This document shows positions 44,915-56,693 of a stretch of DNA of 64,000 nucleotides, one piece after another; within the stretch, counting starts at the first letter, position 1; each line of letters opens with the position of its first letter. Position numbers and translations under genes: made by a program. The stretch lies in contig CP114485.1 in NCBI GenBank assembly GCA_027186245.1, positions 10,258,001 to 10,322,000 of the forward strand. The letters are read 5' to 3'. Under the pieces are notes generated by a model, which did not search any database, was not told the DNA's origin, and saw nothing but the letters and a program-made list of their open reading frames with translations. The stretch is from Coriaria nepalensis. Taxonomy: Eukaryota > Streptophyta > Magnoliopsida > Cucurbitales > Coriariaceae.

Positions 44915-45865
44915 TCAGCTTTCATAACCATTCATCTTTCCATCTTCTTCTTCTTCTTCCTCTTCTTCCTCTTCTTCAACCTTTAAAATCTTATTGTTTC
45001 TATAAACAATCCCATTACCATCACAACACACCCTTTTTCCTCCCCTGCAAATCCCATTCCTCACCATTCCTACCGCCCCCTTCAACCTCTGCCTCTGCTC
45101 ACCCCTGCCAATCTTAAATCTCACTCTTTCTCTCTCTCCTCTCAATTCACTCTTTTTCTCCTCATCCTCCCCTGCCTTGCTCACTCTAGTTCTTCCATCA
45201 TCATTATTTCTCTGTGGATTCACACCGCTTCCATTCTCCCACAGCTCCTCGCCGTTTTTCCGCCTGTCAAGCAGCTTTCCTTCCTCTTTCTTGTACGTGT
45301 TCCCGTCTGGAAAACTCGGCAGCCATTTCGGAATATGAAAACATCTCAAATTTGAATTTGAATCCAATATCAATCTATCGTAGCGCGTTAATGTGGAAGA
45401 AGAGGGTTTAGGGTTTACTGAGAAAAGATCATGGCGAGGAATTGGCTTTGCAAAGGGGATTTCATCTGTGAACTTGACAAAATTAGCGACGTCGATGAGA
45501 ATGCTTGATTTAAACGAACTGTAATTGTTGTTGTGGAGGATAGAAGCGTCTGAAAATCCTTGGACCGAGTAGAGATCGTGGAGTCCATTGATTACGTCGA
45601 AGAGGTTAGACTGCGTGCGATTGGCGTTATTCGCGTAGGAGGCAGCGGATTTGGCGGCCGCCTGGAGGTACTTTCCGGTGATTTGAGTTAGGGCATTGAT
45701 GGCGGATTCTTGTGTGCCTCTGAAACCTACTGATTGGCAGATCTGAGAGACGGCGATCTTAGTTATGGAGAAGGAGAAGTGCGATGGAGACGTCACGAGC
45801 TCCTGTAAGTTCGTTTCAGTTGTTTGATTCCCCTTCTTTTTCTTCCTCTGAAGCTTTGTTTTCAT
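44915..45865 (-). CDS. TAF8-like histone-fold protein (bromodomain-associated/BTP domain)
   Basis: An intronless 316-residue frame. Residues about 33-100 form a bromodomain-associated histone fold (FSITKIAVSQICQSVGFRGT, ESAINALTQITGKYLQAAAK, TQSNLFDVINGLHDLYSVQG), the domain by which TAF8 pairs with TAF10 in TFIID. Downstream, IPFAKPIPRHD and FHIPKWLPSFPDGNTYKKEE match the proline-rich TAF8 C-terminal segment. The rest is a basic, low-complexity tail ending in about 12 consecutive Glu encoded by a trinucleotide tract (44940-44978). The protein presumably works in RNA polymerase II initiation, or is a plant paralogue of that subunit. The MKTKLQRKKKKG start is the only upstream Met in frame. 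Confidence 0.88.
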   Translation of the reverse strand: MKTKLQRKKKKGNQTTETNLQELVTSPSHFSFSITKIAVSQICQSVGFRGTQESAINALTQITGKYLQAAAKSAASYANNANRTQSNLFDVINGLHDLYSVQGFSDASILHNNNYSSFKSSILIDVANFVKFTDEIPFAKPIPRHDLFSVNPKPSSSTLTRYDRLILDSNSNLRCFHIPKWLPSFPDGNTYKKEEGKLLDRRKNGEELWENGSGVNPQRNNDDGRTRVSKAGEDEEKKSELRGERERVRFKIGRGEQRQRLKGAVGMVRNGICRGGKRVCCDGNGIVYRNNKILKVEEEEEEEEEEEDGKMNGYES

Positions 45866-46085
45866 GCCGGACTGGTTTTTGCTAGGTCTTTTTCCTAGTT
45901 AAAAGGAACCCTAACTGGAAGAAGAATAAGGGCCAGAGGGCCTTTGCTTCGATTGGGATTTTAATATGTTCTATAACTTCATTATAATTATGAGAAGATT
46001 CGAACCCGTAAAGTCGTAACCCCCTTGCAAAGGGCGCACGAGAAAAACTTCTCTGGACCTGGTCCTGCTCCCATGACCACACGAA
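45866..46085 (-). mobile_element. Possible tRNA-derived SINE remnant next to the TAF8-like start
   Basis: On the minus strand, a perfect B-box-like ggttcgaatc (45997-46006) lies about 60 bp after an A-box-like tggtcatgggagcagg (46064-46079). No A- or T-tail or target duplication is clear. It overlaps the probable 5' leader of the TAF8-like gene. Confidence 0.4.
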
Positions 46086-47330
46086 TAGATGCTCGCCATC
46101 TGTCTCATTGTTAGAGGAAAGAGAAAATCAGTTCAAGCATTATTTTCTGCTTTTATAAATGACCCTTTACAGTTTCAATATTGCACAATGAGTCCTTAAA
46201 AGTAACCCCTTACACGAAGCAAATAATGTTAACCTATTTTACCTATTTTTCTTTCTTTTTCTTTTTGACGCTTCTTCTTCCTCCTTCCTGCAAGCGACGA
46301 CTGAACTAAGGAGAAGTAAGTAGTTCCGCTTCCGCTTCCTAAATTTTTCTATTCGCATCAGAACGAATCTCTATTTGATTGTTTTAATCTTCGAATTTTT
46401 TTTTTTCGAATTCTTTCCTAAACACCTAGAAATGGTGGAACTTGCAAGTGGGTTTCTTTATTTCGCATGAGAGTATAAAAGATGAAAACAAAGGGGAAAG
46501 ACTTCGAAGAGAAAGCAAAGCAAGGGGGGCGGGGGGTTCTGTTCATAACTAATGACTATCAACAGAAGAGAAAAAGGAAAAAAAAAAAGAACAAGAACGT
46601 ATAGTTTGCCATCCATAGTTTTCTTGTGGTGGAAGCGTAGGACACTGAGCCATCCACACACATTGCCTTGGACCTCTAATTATTAGTGCTTTGTATAGTT
46701 GGCCTTTCATATGAAGGGCTCTGGATAAAATTTGTTCAGTGTTTGGTCAGTCTTTGTTAATAGTCTTGTTTTGTGGCTTTCAGATGGGCCAGTGGAGCCC
46801 TTGATCTTGAAGGCACTGCATTTTCTTCTACTAAAAGGTTCATTTTCTTGAATTAGGAATATATTATTCCTTTTCTGGTCTTTTCTCCTGATAATTTGTC
46901 TAATTTACATACTTATACTATATGCAGATGCCAGAACAGTAAGGTGGCGTCATCCAGTTAGCTTGTGATTTTCTTTAATATTACAACAAAAGCATTGATG
47001 GTCAAGCAGCTTGTGATTTTCTTTTATCTTTTACTTTTTTCTGTTTTTTTTTTCAACCCCTTTTCCTTTAGAAAATAGTAGAACATTGAAGCATTCCAGT
47101 GTACTTGCTCTTATTGTTTCTGATATTGCCGCATTTAACATTCTTCAATGTAGATTGGAAGTTCTCAAATTGCTCTTCTTATTTAACTCCTATTGATCTT
47201 TTAGATCTTTAGTAACATAACAAAGGGTTAAATCTTTTCCTTTTAAATATTTTAGTAACATAAGAAAGGGTTATCCTCCTTAACAGTTAGAGATCTTTAT
47301 CAGCTGAAGAGGAAGTTTGATCCCAATATA
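46086..47330. other. Intergenic, no gene recognised
   Basis: Contains a G/C-rich tract (aggggggcggggggttc near 46525). A 67-codon frame at 46458-46661 on the minus strand has no family resemblance. Confidence 0.45.
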
Positions 47331-47590
47331 GTTTTCTTAATTGAAACTGAGAATGAAAAGCCGAAGATGGAAAGGCTTAGAAGAAGTTTGGGTTTTGAAA
47401 ATTACTATTATGTGGAACCAGTGGGTTTTCAAGAGGCCTTACTTTGTGGTGGAGTGATATGGTGACTGAAGTGTTGTGTATGAATAAAAATTGTATTGAT
47501 AGTAGCATTAAAATTTCTATCTTAGAAGAAGGTTGGGTTTGAAAATTACTATTATGTGGAACCAGTGGGTTTTCAAGAGGCCTTATTTCA
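47310..47590 (+). pseudogene. LINE endonuclease-domain scrap with an internal duplication
   Basis: From 47311 the text reads LKRKFDPNIVFLIETENEK and MERLRRSLGFENYYYVEPVG, resembling the start of the plant LINE exonuclease/endonuclease/phosphatase domain. About 68 bp starting cttagaagaag (47376) recur at 47521, 145 bp later, with three differences. Only about 45 codons are readable. Confidence 0.6.
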
Positions 47591-47929
47591 TGAAATTTTA
47601 TATTTGCATTAGCGATTAGTTTATCATAAGAAATATATAATTCTCTTCCTATTAAAAAATATATATATATAATTCTCTTCCTATAAAAAAAACAATCTTA
47701 CTAAAACCTTCATATTCAAATCTATGATCCAATAGAACTCCAAAGTAATATAAAAGTGGAATTTCTTTTTAATATTTTAAGTATTTTATTTTCATATTTT
47801 CTATAATTGGTTTAAAAACATTATCATCATAAGCGTAAATAATTGAACAATATCAACAAATTATACAATAACTAATGGCGAAGTAGGATAATAAATACCA
47901 AATAAAATCATAGTAGACTCGTATATTGT

Positions 47930-49140
47930 TTTTAGAAATTTGTTAAATTTTTCAGCAGTATCTCAATCATTTTCATGTAATACAGTAGATATATCTTATT
48001 TTAGATGTAAAAATATTGTAATGTCATCTTTATATGGAATAGCTTGTTGTAACATTATATAAGTTGAATTTCATCTTGTGTCTATATCAAGTGCAAACTT
48101 CAGAGGTTTTTTACCTGTGTTCTTGCATAATTGTCTAAATGCAGCTATACGAGGATTAGAGCTAACTATGAAAGCTAATGCGTCTCAAATATTTGTGATT
48201 TCATTCATTACCAATTTCATACTTGCTTTGACAATGAGGTTTATTATATGCTAAGCACATCGTTGATGTGAAAATATTCCACTATTGTGCCAACTAAGCT
48301 GATCATCAAACAAAGATATTGCTTTCGTATTTATAGATACATTATCCAATGTGATTGATATTATACGTTGTTTTATATCAAATTCATTCAAAACTTGCAT
48401 AATAATATCACAAATATTTTCAACATTATGTTGAGTCTCAATAACTCTAAAAGCTATGATTTTTTTTTTCATAAACCTTTCAACATCTAAATAATGACTA
48501 ACTACAGATAAATACTAACATGAGGTAAACCTAATTCTTTTTTTAAAACATCACGTTATTTTTTAAAACATGCTTCTATATCACTTCTAATTGTATTTCT
48601 ACTTACTCTCCTATAGGAAGGATAATATGAGTCTTGAACAAAGTTTTCATAATATTCAGAGTCAGCAAAATCAATAGGCAAATCAAAATATGCAATCAAG
48701 TTAGCTCTCATTTCGTTATATGACCACGTAGAGACTGAACAATCAGGTTAAAATTTTAATTGAGTTTGAGACGTACTTATACTGGGTGTGGGATCATGCA
48801 TGCATTTCTCTTTATGACGTTTTAAGTGGGTAGTTCCACCAGCCCCAGTAGCAGTTAGAGTCTTCTTATATACTTTACATATAACATATTTTTTAATTCT
48901 AGTTTGTACAACTCGTCAAAACAAAGGTAAAATTTTGATGTTGTCTTCTTGCATTTTGTATAAACAACTATATTTGGTGTAGTTATTACTTCATCGTCGA
49001 GTCGAGATCGACCTCATCTTCATAGACCTCGTCTATATTCATAAAATTATTTTCGTCCAATTTCATATATCGTGTACTATAAAATGGCAATTTTGGTTGG
49101 CTTCTGAAATCATGTGTGTTATCCAAGTTATTCATTTTTT
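47930..49140 (-). pseudogene. hAT transposase relic, RICESLEEPER/DAYSLEEPER-like
   Basis: Read on the minus strand. An N-terminal acidic segment (from about 49135) is followed by a BED zinc-finger remnant near 48800-48890 (VICKVYKKTLTATGAGGTTHLKRHKEKC). In that remnant the second Cys of CxxC is Tyr. At 48251-48472 lies the transposase core (ITLDNVSINTKAI, IFSHQRCA), which carries a hAT catalytic-core-like D-N motif. Further remnants run to about 47930. Stops and frame changes are frequent. No terminal inverted repeats were identified. Confidence 0.75.
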
Positions 49141-50780
49141 ATGTTATTAAAATTATATATATATATATTAAAATTTGCTAGAACTTGGAAGATAAAATTT
49201 ACAAAAAATAATTATAATAATAAAGATTAAAACACATTACAATAAAATAGAAAAATTGAATAAACCTGAAATTAGATTTTGGAACTTGAGAGTTGAGAGT
49301 TAAGACTAAAATCAGGAATTGTAAAATTGATAATTGAGACTTTAAAATAGTAAAAAAAAAAAAAAAAATTGAGAGTTGAGAGATGATTTGTTGAGTTGTG
49401 AATTGTGATTTATGAAGATAATTTGAGAGGATAGTTATAGGAAAAATAATGAAGAGAGAAAATAATGGAGAGTTGAGAAATGATTTTTTAAATTATAAAT
49501 TATGATTTATGAAAATAATTTAAAAAAATATTTATAAGAAAAATAATAGAGAGTGAAAAATTTAACCAAAAAAAAAAAAAAAAACGGCCCGTGCTGCTAA
49601 CCTTAGGCTTTAGCCAAAGTTGTACCATCCAGCACAGCACGTGAGATCACAAGTCTCATGGATTACATCTTGACTAATAATCATCAACTTCAACATGTTT
49701 TTTGATAAGTTAATTAGATCGCTGATGGTTTATAGCCAATATTGGTTGTTCTTATAGATCTAGCTTAGATTTTTGTTCCTCATTATCTCACCTTAGATCT
49801 ATTATATTTAAACTCATTGACGATAGATTGGGTCCCATGGTACTATTTTAGAATTAGTTATATGTAATCTTTGTGTTTTTTATTGGAGGTTTTGGTTTAG
49901 CCCATTTTTCGTATATTTTTCTTTTTTATTTATTTACTTTTTATGCGGCATTCTCTCTTCTTATGATGATGACTATAGTAAAAAGAATTAGTTTTGGTTG
50001 AATTTCTTCAATCAGTTACTAGCTCCAATGTAACTTCTTCTCTCTTTCTCTCCTTGCTTGGAACTTCACTTAGTTTACTAATTCATGCATTTTGCTTACT
50101 TAAACAAATTGTTAAAATTTGATTTTTGTAGTTAAATTTATAATACATTTCAACCCATTTTAAAAGAGAGAGTAACAAGATTTTATGATCATCGTTTTTA
50201 TCTTTTCAAAAGTTGTATCAATGTATTTGAAAAGATTTGTATCAATTTCTCTTTTAAAATCGATTAGGGAAACATATTTTCAAAAGAAGTAATTTCAGAA
50301 AAGGAATGAGTTGAATCTTCTTAGCAGCTAGGTTAAAATAGAGAGAATTGAGAGAAGTTCTAATCACTGAGTTCAATCCAATATATGGTCAGTCAGAATG
50401 TGGCTTTGGCGGGTAAAATCTCTTGAGAGATAAAATTGTACTTTTATTTTGGGTTGGAGGGCGAAGACTTTCTCTTCTTTTGAACAAAGCTGAAGTTTTC
50501 AGTAAGTGTAATTTTTTATTTATTTTTTTTTTTTCATTCCAAACAAAGCCCAGAATGAGGATAGGGCCCAACACGAGCTCAACTGCTCAAGAGTATTACA
50601 TAAACAGGTCATGTTTAAATATGGACAAGTTCTAATGAACCAAAAGCCTGTATTGTGTGGCCCGTTTGTTTTGGGTATTGCGTAAAGTTGTTTCCTCTTT
50701 ATTAAGTCTTCTTTTGATTTTTCCTAAAGGGCGTCTTATTTGTATTGATTGTCGTTGAGTTGAAGCAGCGTTAGGAATTG
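49141..50780. other. Intergenic, no gene recognised
   Basis: AT-rich. Near-repeated phrases at 49290-49560 (gagagttgagagatgatttgttgagttgtgaattgtgatttatgaa..., then again about 70-80 bp later) form a degenerate tandem duplication with poly-A runs at 49352 and 49566. No ORF is supported. Confidence 0.45.
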
Positions 50781-50935
50781 GAGGACGGATGTGGGATCTC
50801 TCAGATCAGATCAGATTTGCACCCCTAATAGCTCTTGGATTGGCATTCCTATGATATTTTTGATCTCCGCTTACAATATCCAATGGTTATTACAATATCC
50901 AATGGTTATTAGGGGTGCAAATTCGAGATCTCAAA
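50781..50935. repeat. Short inverted-repeat structure with hAT-like ends
   Basis: gatttgcacccctaata (50814-50830) is mirrored by tattaggggtgcaaattc (about 50907-50924). The flanking words gatctctcagatc and gagatctcaaatc are also inverted. Between them acaatatccaatggttatt is tandemly doubled (about 50872-50909). Confidence 0.6.
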
Positions 50936-51873
50936 TCAAGCCAACTCTACGTATATGTCACCAAAATACATCCTTAGACTGGGTTTGGGGGCCTAATTTA
51001 CAGTTTCTTGTAGATTTATATCTACGATATAAATCTATAAAAAACCTTTAGATTACGACCCCAATCCCCCATACCATAATTTCGTCGCAAGAAATTAATG
51101 CTTGATTTTAACTTCTTAGAGTTTCAACTTTCAAATGCATTTGACTAAAAGTTACGTACACTTTGACAAGTATCCTTTTCTTGACTTTGATTTGGGAGGC
51201 ATTCTTCCTCAGTTTATTAAAGCCACAAGAGTTTCAACTTTCACGTACAAGATTGATTCCTCCAAATGACAACCGCTAAAGCTAAAATGAGAACCCTAGC
51301 TAGTTTAAATGCATGAATTCTCTATGAATATAAAACCCTAAATGAAGACATGATTAATTGTCATACGTACACTAGAAAAATAGAGCAAGAATTCCTCCAA
51401 AATCAAAGCCAAGAAAAGGATACATTCAAGTTGGACTCAGAAAAAAGTTTGACTACCCATTTTGTAGATATTCAAACGTAGGATATTCATTTTCCTTATA
51501 AACAGATGAGTCCATTAATTTTATGTCATCATATTTTGTGCAACCCCCTAAAGAAATTTGACTAAATTGAAGCACTGGTCCAAAATTGAGTGTTAAATAA
51601 TGCACCCACCTTCATGATTCGATCGGTATGTATTTGAATAAAACCAACTAGTCTGGTTTAGGTCCTTTTCAACCATAGAAAATATATAGTGGAAGGTGAT
51701 TAACTAGAGAATAAAGAACATCTCTAGATCATAAAAACACCCTTCTTTTTCTAATTGCTTTGTTTTGAGATGATGATAAGAAACGCCGTCCAATATTTAT
51801 ATACATCATCTAATCAATGAAAAAAGGTACATATTTGTATCAAATAAATAAGACCCATGTTGGGTAGTTGAGC

Positions 51874-51905
<32 letters not shown>

Positions 51906-53800
51906 TATATGGTGTTTGATTATTTGTGACTTAAGAGACTTGATCAAAGTAAAGATTACATAATCATTCGGCAAGATATGGGAGGTGGAAATCCACTTAA
52001 CTCATTTGATATTTTATTTTACAATCTCCATAATAATATTGCATACATGGGAGAGAAAGAGAACATAGATTTCAACATAGCCTTTGGGTGGAGGTACGTG
52101 ATTGCTCAATAATTAGGATTGTTAGTTGAATATGAGTATCTTCATTCTTCACACAAGAAGGAAAAAAACAAATAACAAATAACCAAAAAAAAAAAAAAAA
52201 TTGCATGTTCATATGGAATTTTACAAAGCACCCATCTGTCATAAAAGAATAAAATAGTTCTTTTTTTTTTCCTGTTGTTGCTTTTTGGGACCTTTATCTT
52301 TTTAGATTTTGATTCACCCATGAACAAAAAAAAATCCTTTAAATTATATATATATATATATATATGATCCTCCAAAACAAACTGTTCTACTCCACTATCC
52401 TATTCCACCCAATCCATCGTCTTTAAAGTAAAAATATCGATCATGACACTCATCAAAATTCCCACATAAAGCTACCAAAAAAGAAAAGAAAAAAAAAAGA
52501 GTGAAAGAGAGAGAAAACGTGGTGCAACAAGCAACATGGTATCTATATATCATCAAAGTGAGGCAATAATAGGTAGGCTTTTGCCCCAACAAAACTCAAT
52601 ACATCAACGGGCCCATTTGCTTTTGAAGTTCTTCGAATATGTTAAAAATGCTTTTTTCTATTTGGCCCGAAAAACATACATGACTTTTAATTACATCCAT
52701 ACAGCTTTTATGCTTAAGGACTTTGTCCACTCTTTCACTATCAAACCCCACCCAATTGTGCAGGGAATTTTTGATGAAATTTTGGTAAATGGGTAACTTT
52801 TTTGTGACACACATTTCCACCTCTTTAACACTTGGGGCTAGAGGGGACAGTCATTTACGCTTAATCAACTATACATTACATACATACATTTCATACATTT
52901 AGAGAGAGAGAGAGAGAGAGAGACCAAGATATTGGGATGATGGTCTTAAATGCTTGGCTAATGGGGTCCATATTGGGAAAAAAGGGATATGGATCGATAT
53001 TTAGTAAGTGGGGTTATGAGTCAATTTTCATGTTTGCTTTATTAATATGGATGATAGATAATATAGGCGTAATTGGCTTACCATGTGGTTGTGGGATTCA
53101 ACTATTTATTTAGGACTTTTCGTGTTATAAATTGTCTGCGAGTCTATTGAGGTGGACGTGTTGTCAAAGCAACTACTTATATTAATCATGATCCTCACAA
53201 CTCACAGCCAATGATATTTTATTTCATGTCAGGAATTCATTAGATTGTTAAAGTACACATATCGCTTTGAAATTTTCACAACAAACAAAGAAACAAAATT
53301 ATCTTTTAATAATAATAGAGAAATGAATTGAACAATCTTTTTTTTTTATAGCTTAAAGTATTTATAACATATTAGTTAAATATATATATATATATATTAA
53401 TAATATTTTTAAAAATTTTAAATAAATTTTATTTTTAAAAAATACCTCACATTAGATTAGTGATATTTAATTTTAAATTTTGTTTTAATAAATAATTTTA
53501 AAAAAATCACTATAATAAATTAAAATTATAGTAATATTATTCTCTATTCTCTGAACTTATTTTTATTTAAAAATAAAATAGAAAATAAAGTTGATAATAT
53601 TATTTAATTAATTTAAGAAAAAAGTTAGGAAAAGAGAAAAAATAATATTAAAATAATTTTAAGTTTTCCACAGAGAACAAGATGTTGAATTATATGAAAA
53701 ATTATTAAATAAAATATCATATTAATTAAAATTAAATTAAATTAAAAAAAATTAAAAAAATTATCTTATAATGTATTTTTCTAAATGTCTCATAAAGAGG
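50936..53800. other. Intergenic with microsatellites, no gene recognised
   Basis: Dinucleotide arrays: (ta)n at 51874-51902, (ta)n at 52345-52365 and (ga)n at 52901-52922. From 53340 to 53770 the DNA is extremely AT-rich with almost no G or C. ORFs at 52395-52820 are low-complexity or unrecognisable. Confidence 0.5.
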
Positions 53801-53832
53801 TGGGGAATTTTTTACTTTTAAATTCTGAGATG

Positions 53833-53935
53833 CCGGTTAAGTTTTGGCATAGAAAATATGAGATCAGTTTGTCTTGGCATAGAAGAATCAAATATATCGG
53901 TCAGTGTTGGCATAAGGAAACTGAGTCTCTAAGTA
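53833..53935. repeat. Imperfect repeats of a ttggcataga-containing unit
   Basis: The word ttggcata followed by a/g-rich sequence occurs three times about 30-40 bp apart, each preceded by a ggt(t/c)a(a/g)tttt-like or gatcagtttg phrase. It may belong to the left end of the Gypsy LTR. Confidence 0.5.
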
Positions 53936-54509
53936 ATTGATTAAGGATAATAATAGTATTTTAAAACTGTATAGTTATCAGCATAAAAAGGATTATGTTG
54001 TAGTTGCATAGTACAATTAAGGCAGAAAGGACGTGGCTTATCAAGCTCACCCCTTTTATGTCTAATCGTAAATATAAGTTAGAAGGATAAATATCTTACA
54101 TAGGTTTTTCCAATCATCACCTACAGTAAGATCAGAAGTGATCACTGATAGCCACTAAAGTACTAAAGTAGGAAAGATTGTTCATTTTTAGTTATAGTGT
54201 CGTGAGAGTTAGGAAGTTGTTGAACATTCTATAGTTCATACGAAGAATTGAGTGAAGCTCATAATTTCCTTTCTTCTTCCATAATGTGGGATCATAGAAA
54301 GAAAAAGTGCATATTTTGATACAAAGGATAGTACTAGGTGAAGGATATCGCTGGTAAGAATTGATTATGTTTTCTTTTAGCTTGAAATCGTTAGTTTTGA
54401 TGTTAGGTCGAAGGTAAGAGTAGAATCTGTAAAGTATAAGATATAAGATGAAATCAAGATTCAGACGTCTTACCAGGTTAACAAGGTCTAAATAGGTTGA
54501 GGTTTAGAT

Positions 54510-54735
54510 GCAGGGTCAACGCTTGTAACATGCAAAGGGTCGACACTTTTAAGAGGCAAAGGGTTTATGGGTTGATATATTCAATGTATGAAGGGGTTGA
54601 TGGGTCGACGCCTATTATATACAAAAGAGGTCGATGTGTAAAGGATTGACGGGTCGACGTCTTCAATATATAAAGGGGTCGACGGATTGATGCCTTCAAT
54701 AGGAAGAGGGGTCGATGGGGTCGACACTCTCAGTA
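54510..54735. repeat. Minisatellite of ggtcgacg / ggtcgatg words in the Gypsy LTR
   Basis: About six degenerate units of 35-48 bp. Each is built from gggtcgacgcct or close variants plus an AT-rich arm (tcaatatataaagg and similar). Units near 54592, 54625, 54648, 54677 and 54710 are the clearest. Confidence 0.65.
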
Positions 54736-55560
54736 TAAGAAATCAACCTGAGAATGAGACCTCAGTCATGCTTCTGTCTTTCTAGAATGAGAACTCGGTC
54801 TGGATTAGGAACTTAGAATGAGAGACATTATATTAGGTTTCGGTCTGAGAAAGAAGAAAAGTCTTCGACCTAGATTAGGAATCTTGACCGAGAGACATTA
54901 TATTGGGTCTTAATTTGAGAAGAAAAATAGAAAACCTCAATCTGGGAAGAAAATGTACTAGATCTGAAAGTGCTTTTGATATATTATATAAGGGTCGAAG
55001 GGTCGATGGTCAACGCCTCGATGCCTCAAGTACATTTTGATGCTTAAAATAGATAGAAGAAGGTCGAAGGGCCAATGGTTGACGCCTCGATTACACTCGA
55101 CGCCTTAAATATGCAAAATGCTACCTAAGGTCGACGGGTCTATAGATCTACGAGATAAAGTCTGCTAAAACAATAACAAAATCTTAAATTAAGCTACCTG
55201 AAGTTAGGATTAGGGCTCAAAAGAGAAATATGAGTGTAGTTTAATAATTTTAGTTAATTGAATTGCCTTAAACATCTTTATTGATTGTGTTGTCACTCCT
55301 TTCATGTTTTGATGTCTAAAATCATGGGAGGAGCACCATTCTACTCCATCTAGAGTTGATTCCATGGCCTTTTTGGCCATTTGCTATATATACTAATTTT
55401 TGAAATGCCTTCGAATTGAAATGGTGTTTTCAATGGGTATGTGTTTAGTTTACTATATTATGAAAATGCTTGGATTAAAATAAGAATAACATAAATATGC
55501 CTTATGTGTGGTACGTGATGTTTTATTTGGATTGAAGTGAAAGAAGTTTTGCATTTACGA

Positions 55561-55723
55561 ATCCTTAGCAGGAGCAAAGTCATAGGAGCCACCTCTTGAA
55601 TCATTAGCGGGACCAAAGTGCCACGAGAGCCACCTCTTGAAATCGTAGTGGGATCAAAGTGTCACGAGAGCCACCTCTTGAATTCGTAGCAGGAGCAAAG
55701 TGTCATAAGGGCTACTTCTTGAA
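55561..55723. repeat. Four tandem 41-bp repeats in the left Gypsy LTR
   Basis: Units start at 55561, 55601, 55642 and 55683. Each contains tagcgggaccaaagtg-like sequence followed by gagccacctcttgaa. The right LTR has one unit (about 58940-58980), so copy number changed after insertion or by reverse-transcription slippage. Confidence 0.85.
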
Positions 55724-56693
55724 TCCTACGCTTGTGTTGATTTTATGAATTGATATAGGTCCACTGATTTGGTTTTGATGATGTTTCTGTTTGTGAAACA
55801 AAACAAGTATGAGTATGTTTAAAGTATATGTTTAAAAATTGAATTGGAAATGATATGTTTGCTGTTTTTAAAGAAAATATGTGAACCTACCATGTTTTAT
55901 GTAAAAACAGGTTTTGAGACGATTTCAATAAATATGTCCTTACCGATTTTAAACTCAAAATAGGTTGTGATTATCACTCACTGAATATTGTACTCACCCT
56001 TCATTTTTATTTTAAACATATTTAGATTAGAGAAAATAGAGCCTTTCAGAATTTTGCTTGTCGATTGCTTAGCTACTTTTGGATAAATCTCCCGTCTAAT
56101 GGACTACTTTAGGAACTGCATTTTGATGTACATTTAGATAATCCACTGTATGTTTGAATAGATCTTTGTAACACACTAGATGTAAAACATTGTATATATA
56201 TAAGCCATTTTATTCTGCTGCTACATTAACACAAATTTTGTGTAATAGAAGTTGTTTGGACTGTAAGTAATAGTTATAATGAATGGAAAGGAAATTGGAG
56301 TTTACACATTCTAATGTATGAAAATAAGTATAAGGCTAGTGAGTACCATGTAACCAAAAATTTATCGTATACGGACCCTAGATGTCTTTAGTTACATAGT
56401 TCTCATGCCCATCACGGATCCGGTAAATCGGGTCGTGAGAAAGTTAGTATCAGAGCGAATCTCGGTTCAGAATGGACTTAAGGTCAGAACTTGTTTGTAG
56501 GTTTAGGACAGACTTAGTGTCAGAACCTTAACTTTCATTATACTATATAGTGGAGCATAGGAATCTATATATATAATTCATTACTATTAATTGTTTCACC
56601 CCAAACATGCATCTTGCAATTGCTATGAATCAAATGAGATGTTGATTGTTTGATATGTCATGAATATTGATTGCTTTATAATGCAAAGATATC

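Larger units (their letters stand above)
53990..56440 (+). repeat. Left LTR of the Gypsy element (start uncertain)
   Basis: The LTR ends near ggtcgtgaga (56431-56440). It includes a block of ggtcgacgggtcgacgcc-type words (54500-54735), an approximately 85-bp direct duplication (aatgagagacattatattaggt near 54820 and gagagacattatattgggt near 54890), and four 41-bp tandem repeats (55561-55723). Homology to the right copy covers 54990-56345. Confidence 0.75.

Noticed and set aside
45214..45411. Plus-strand ORF antisense to the TAF8-like gene
   Set aside because: It is a shadow of the minus-strand coding region with no family resemblance.
52395..52820. Several overlapping 65-86 codon ORFs on both strands
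   Set aside because: Low-complexity or composition-driven, with no motif, no splice structure and no neighbour support.
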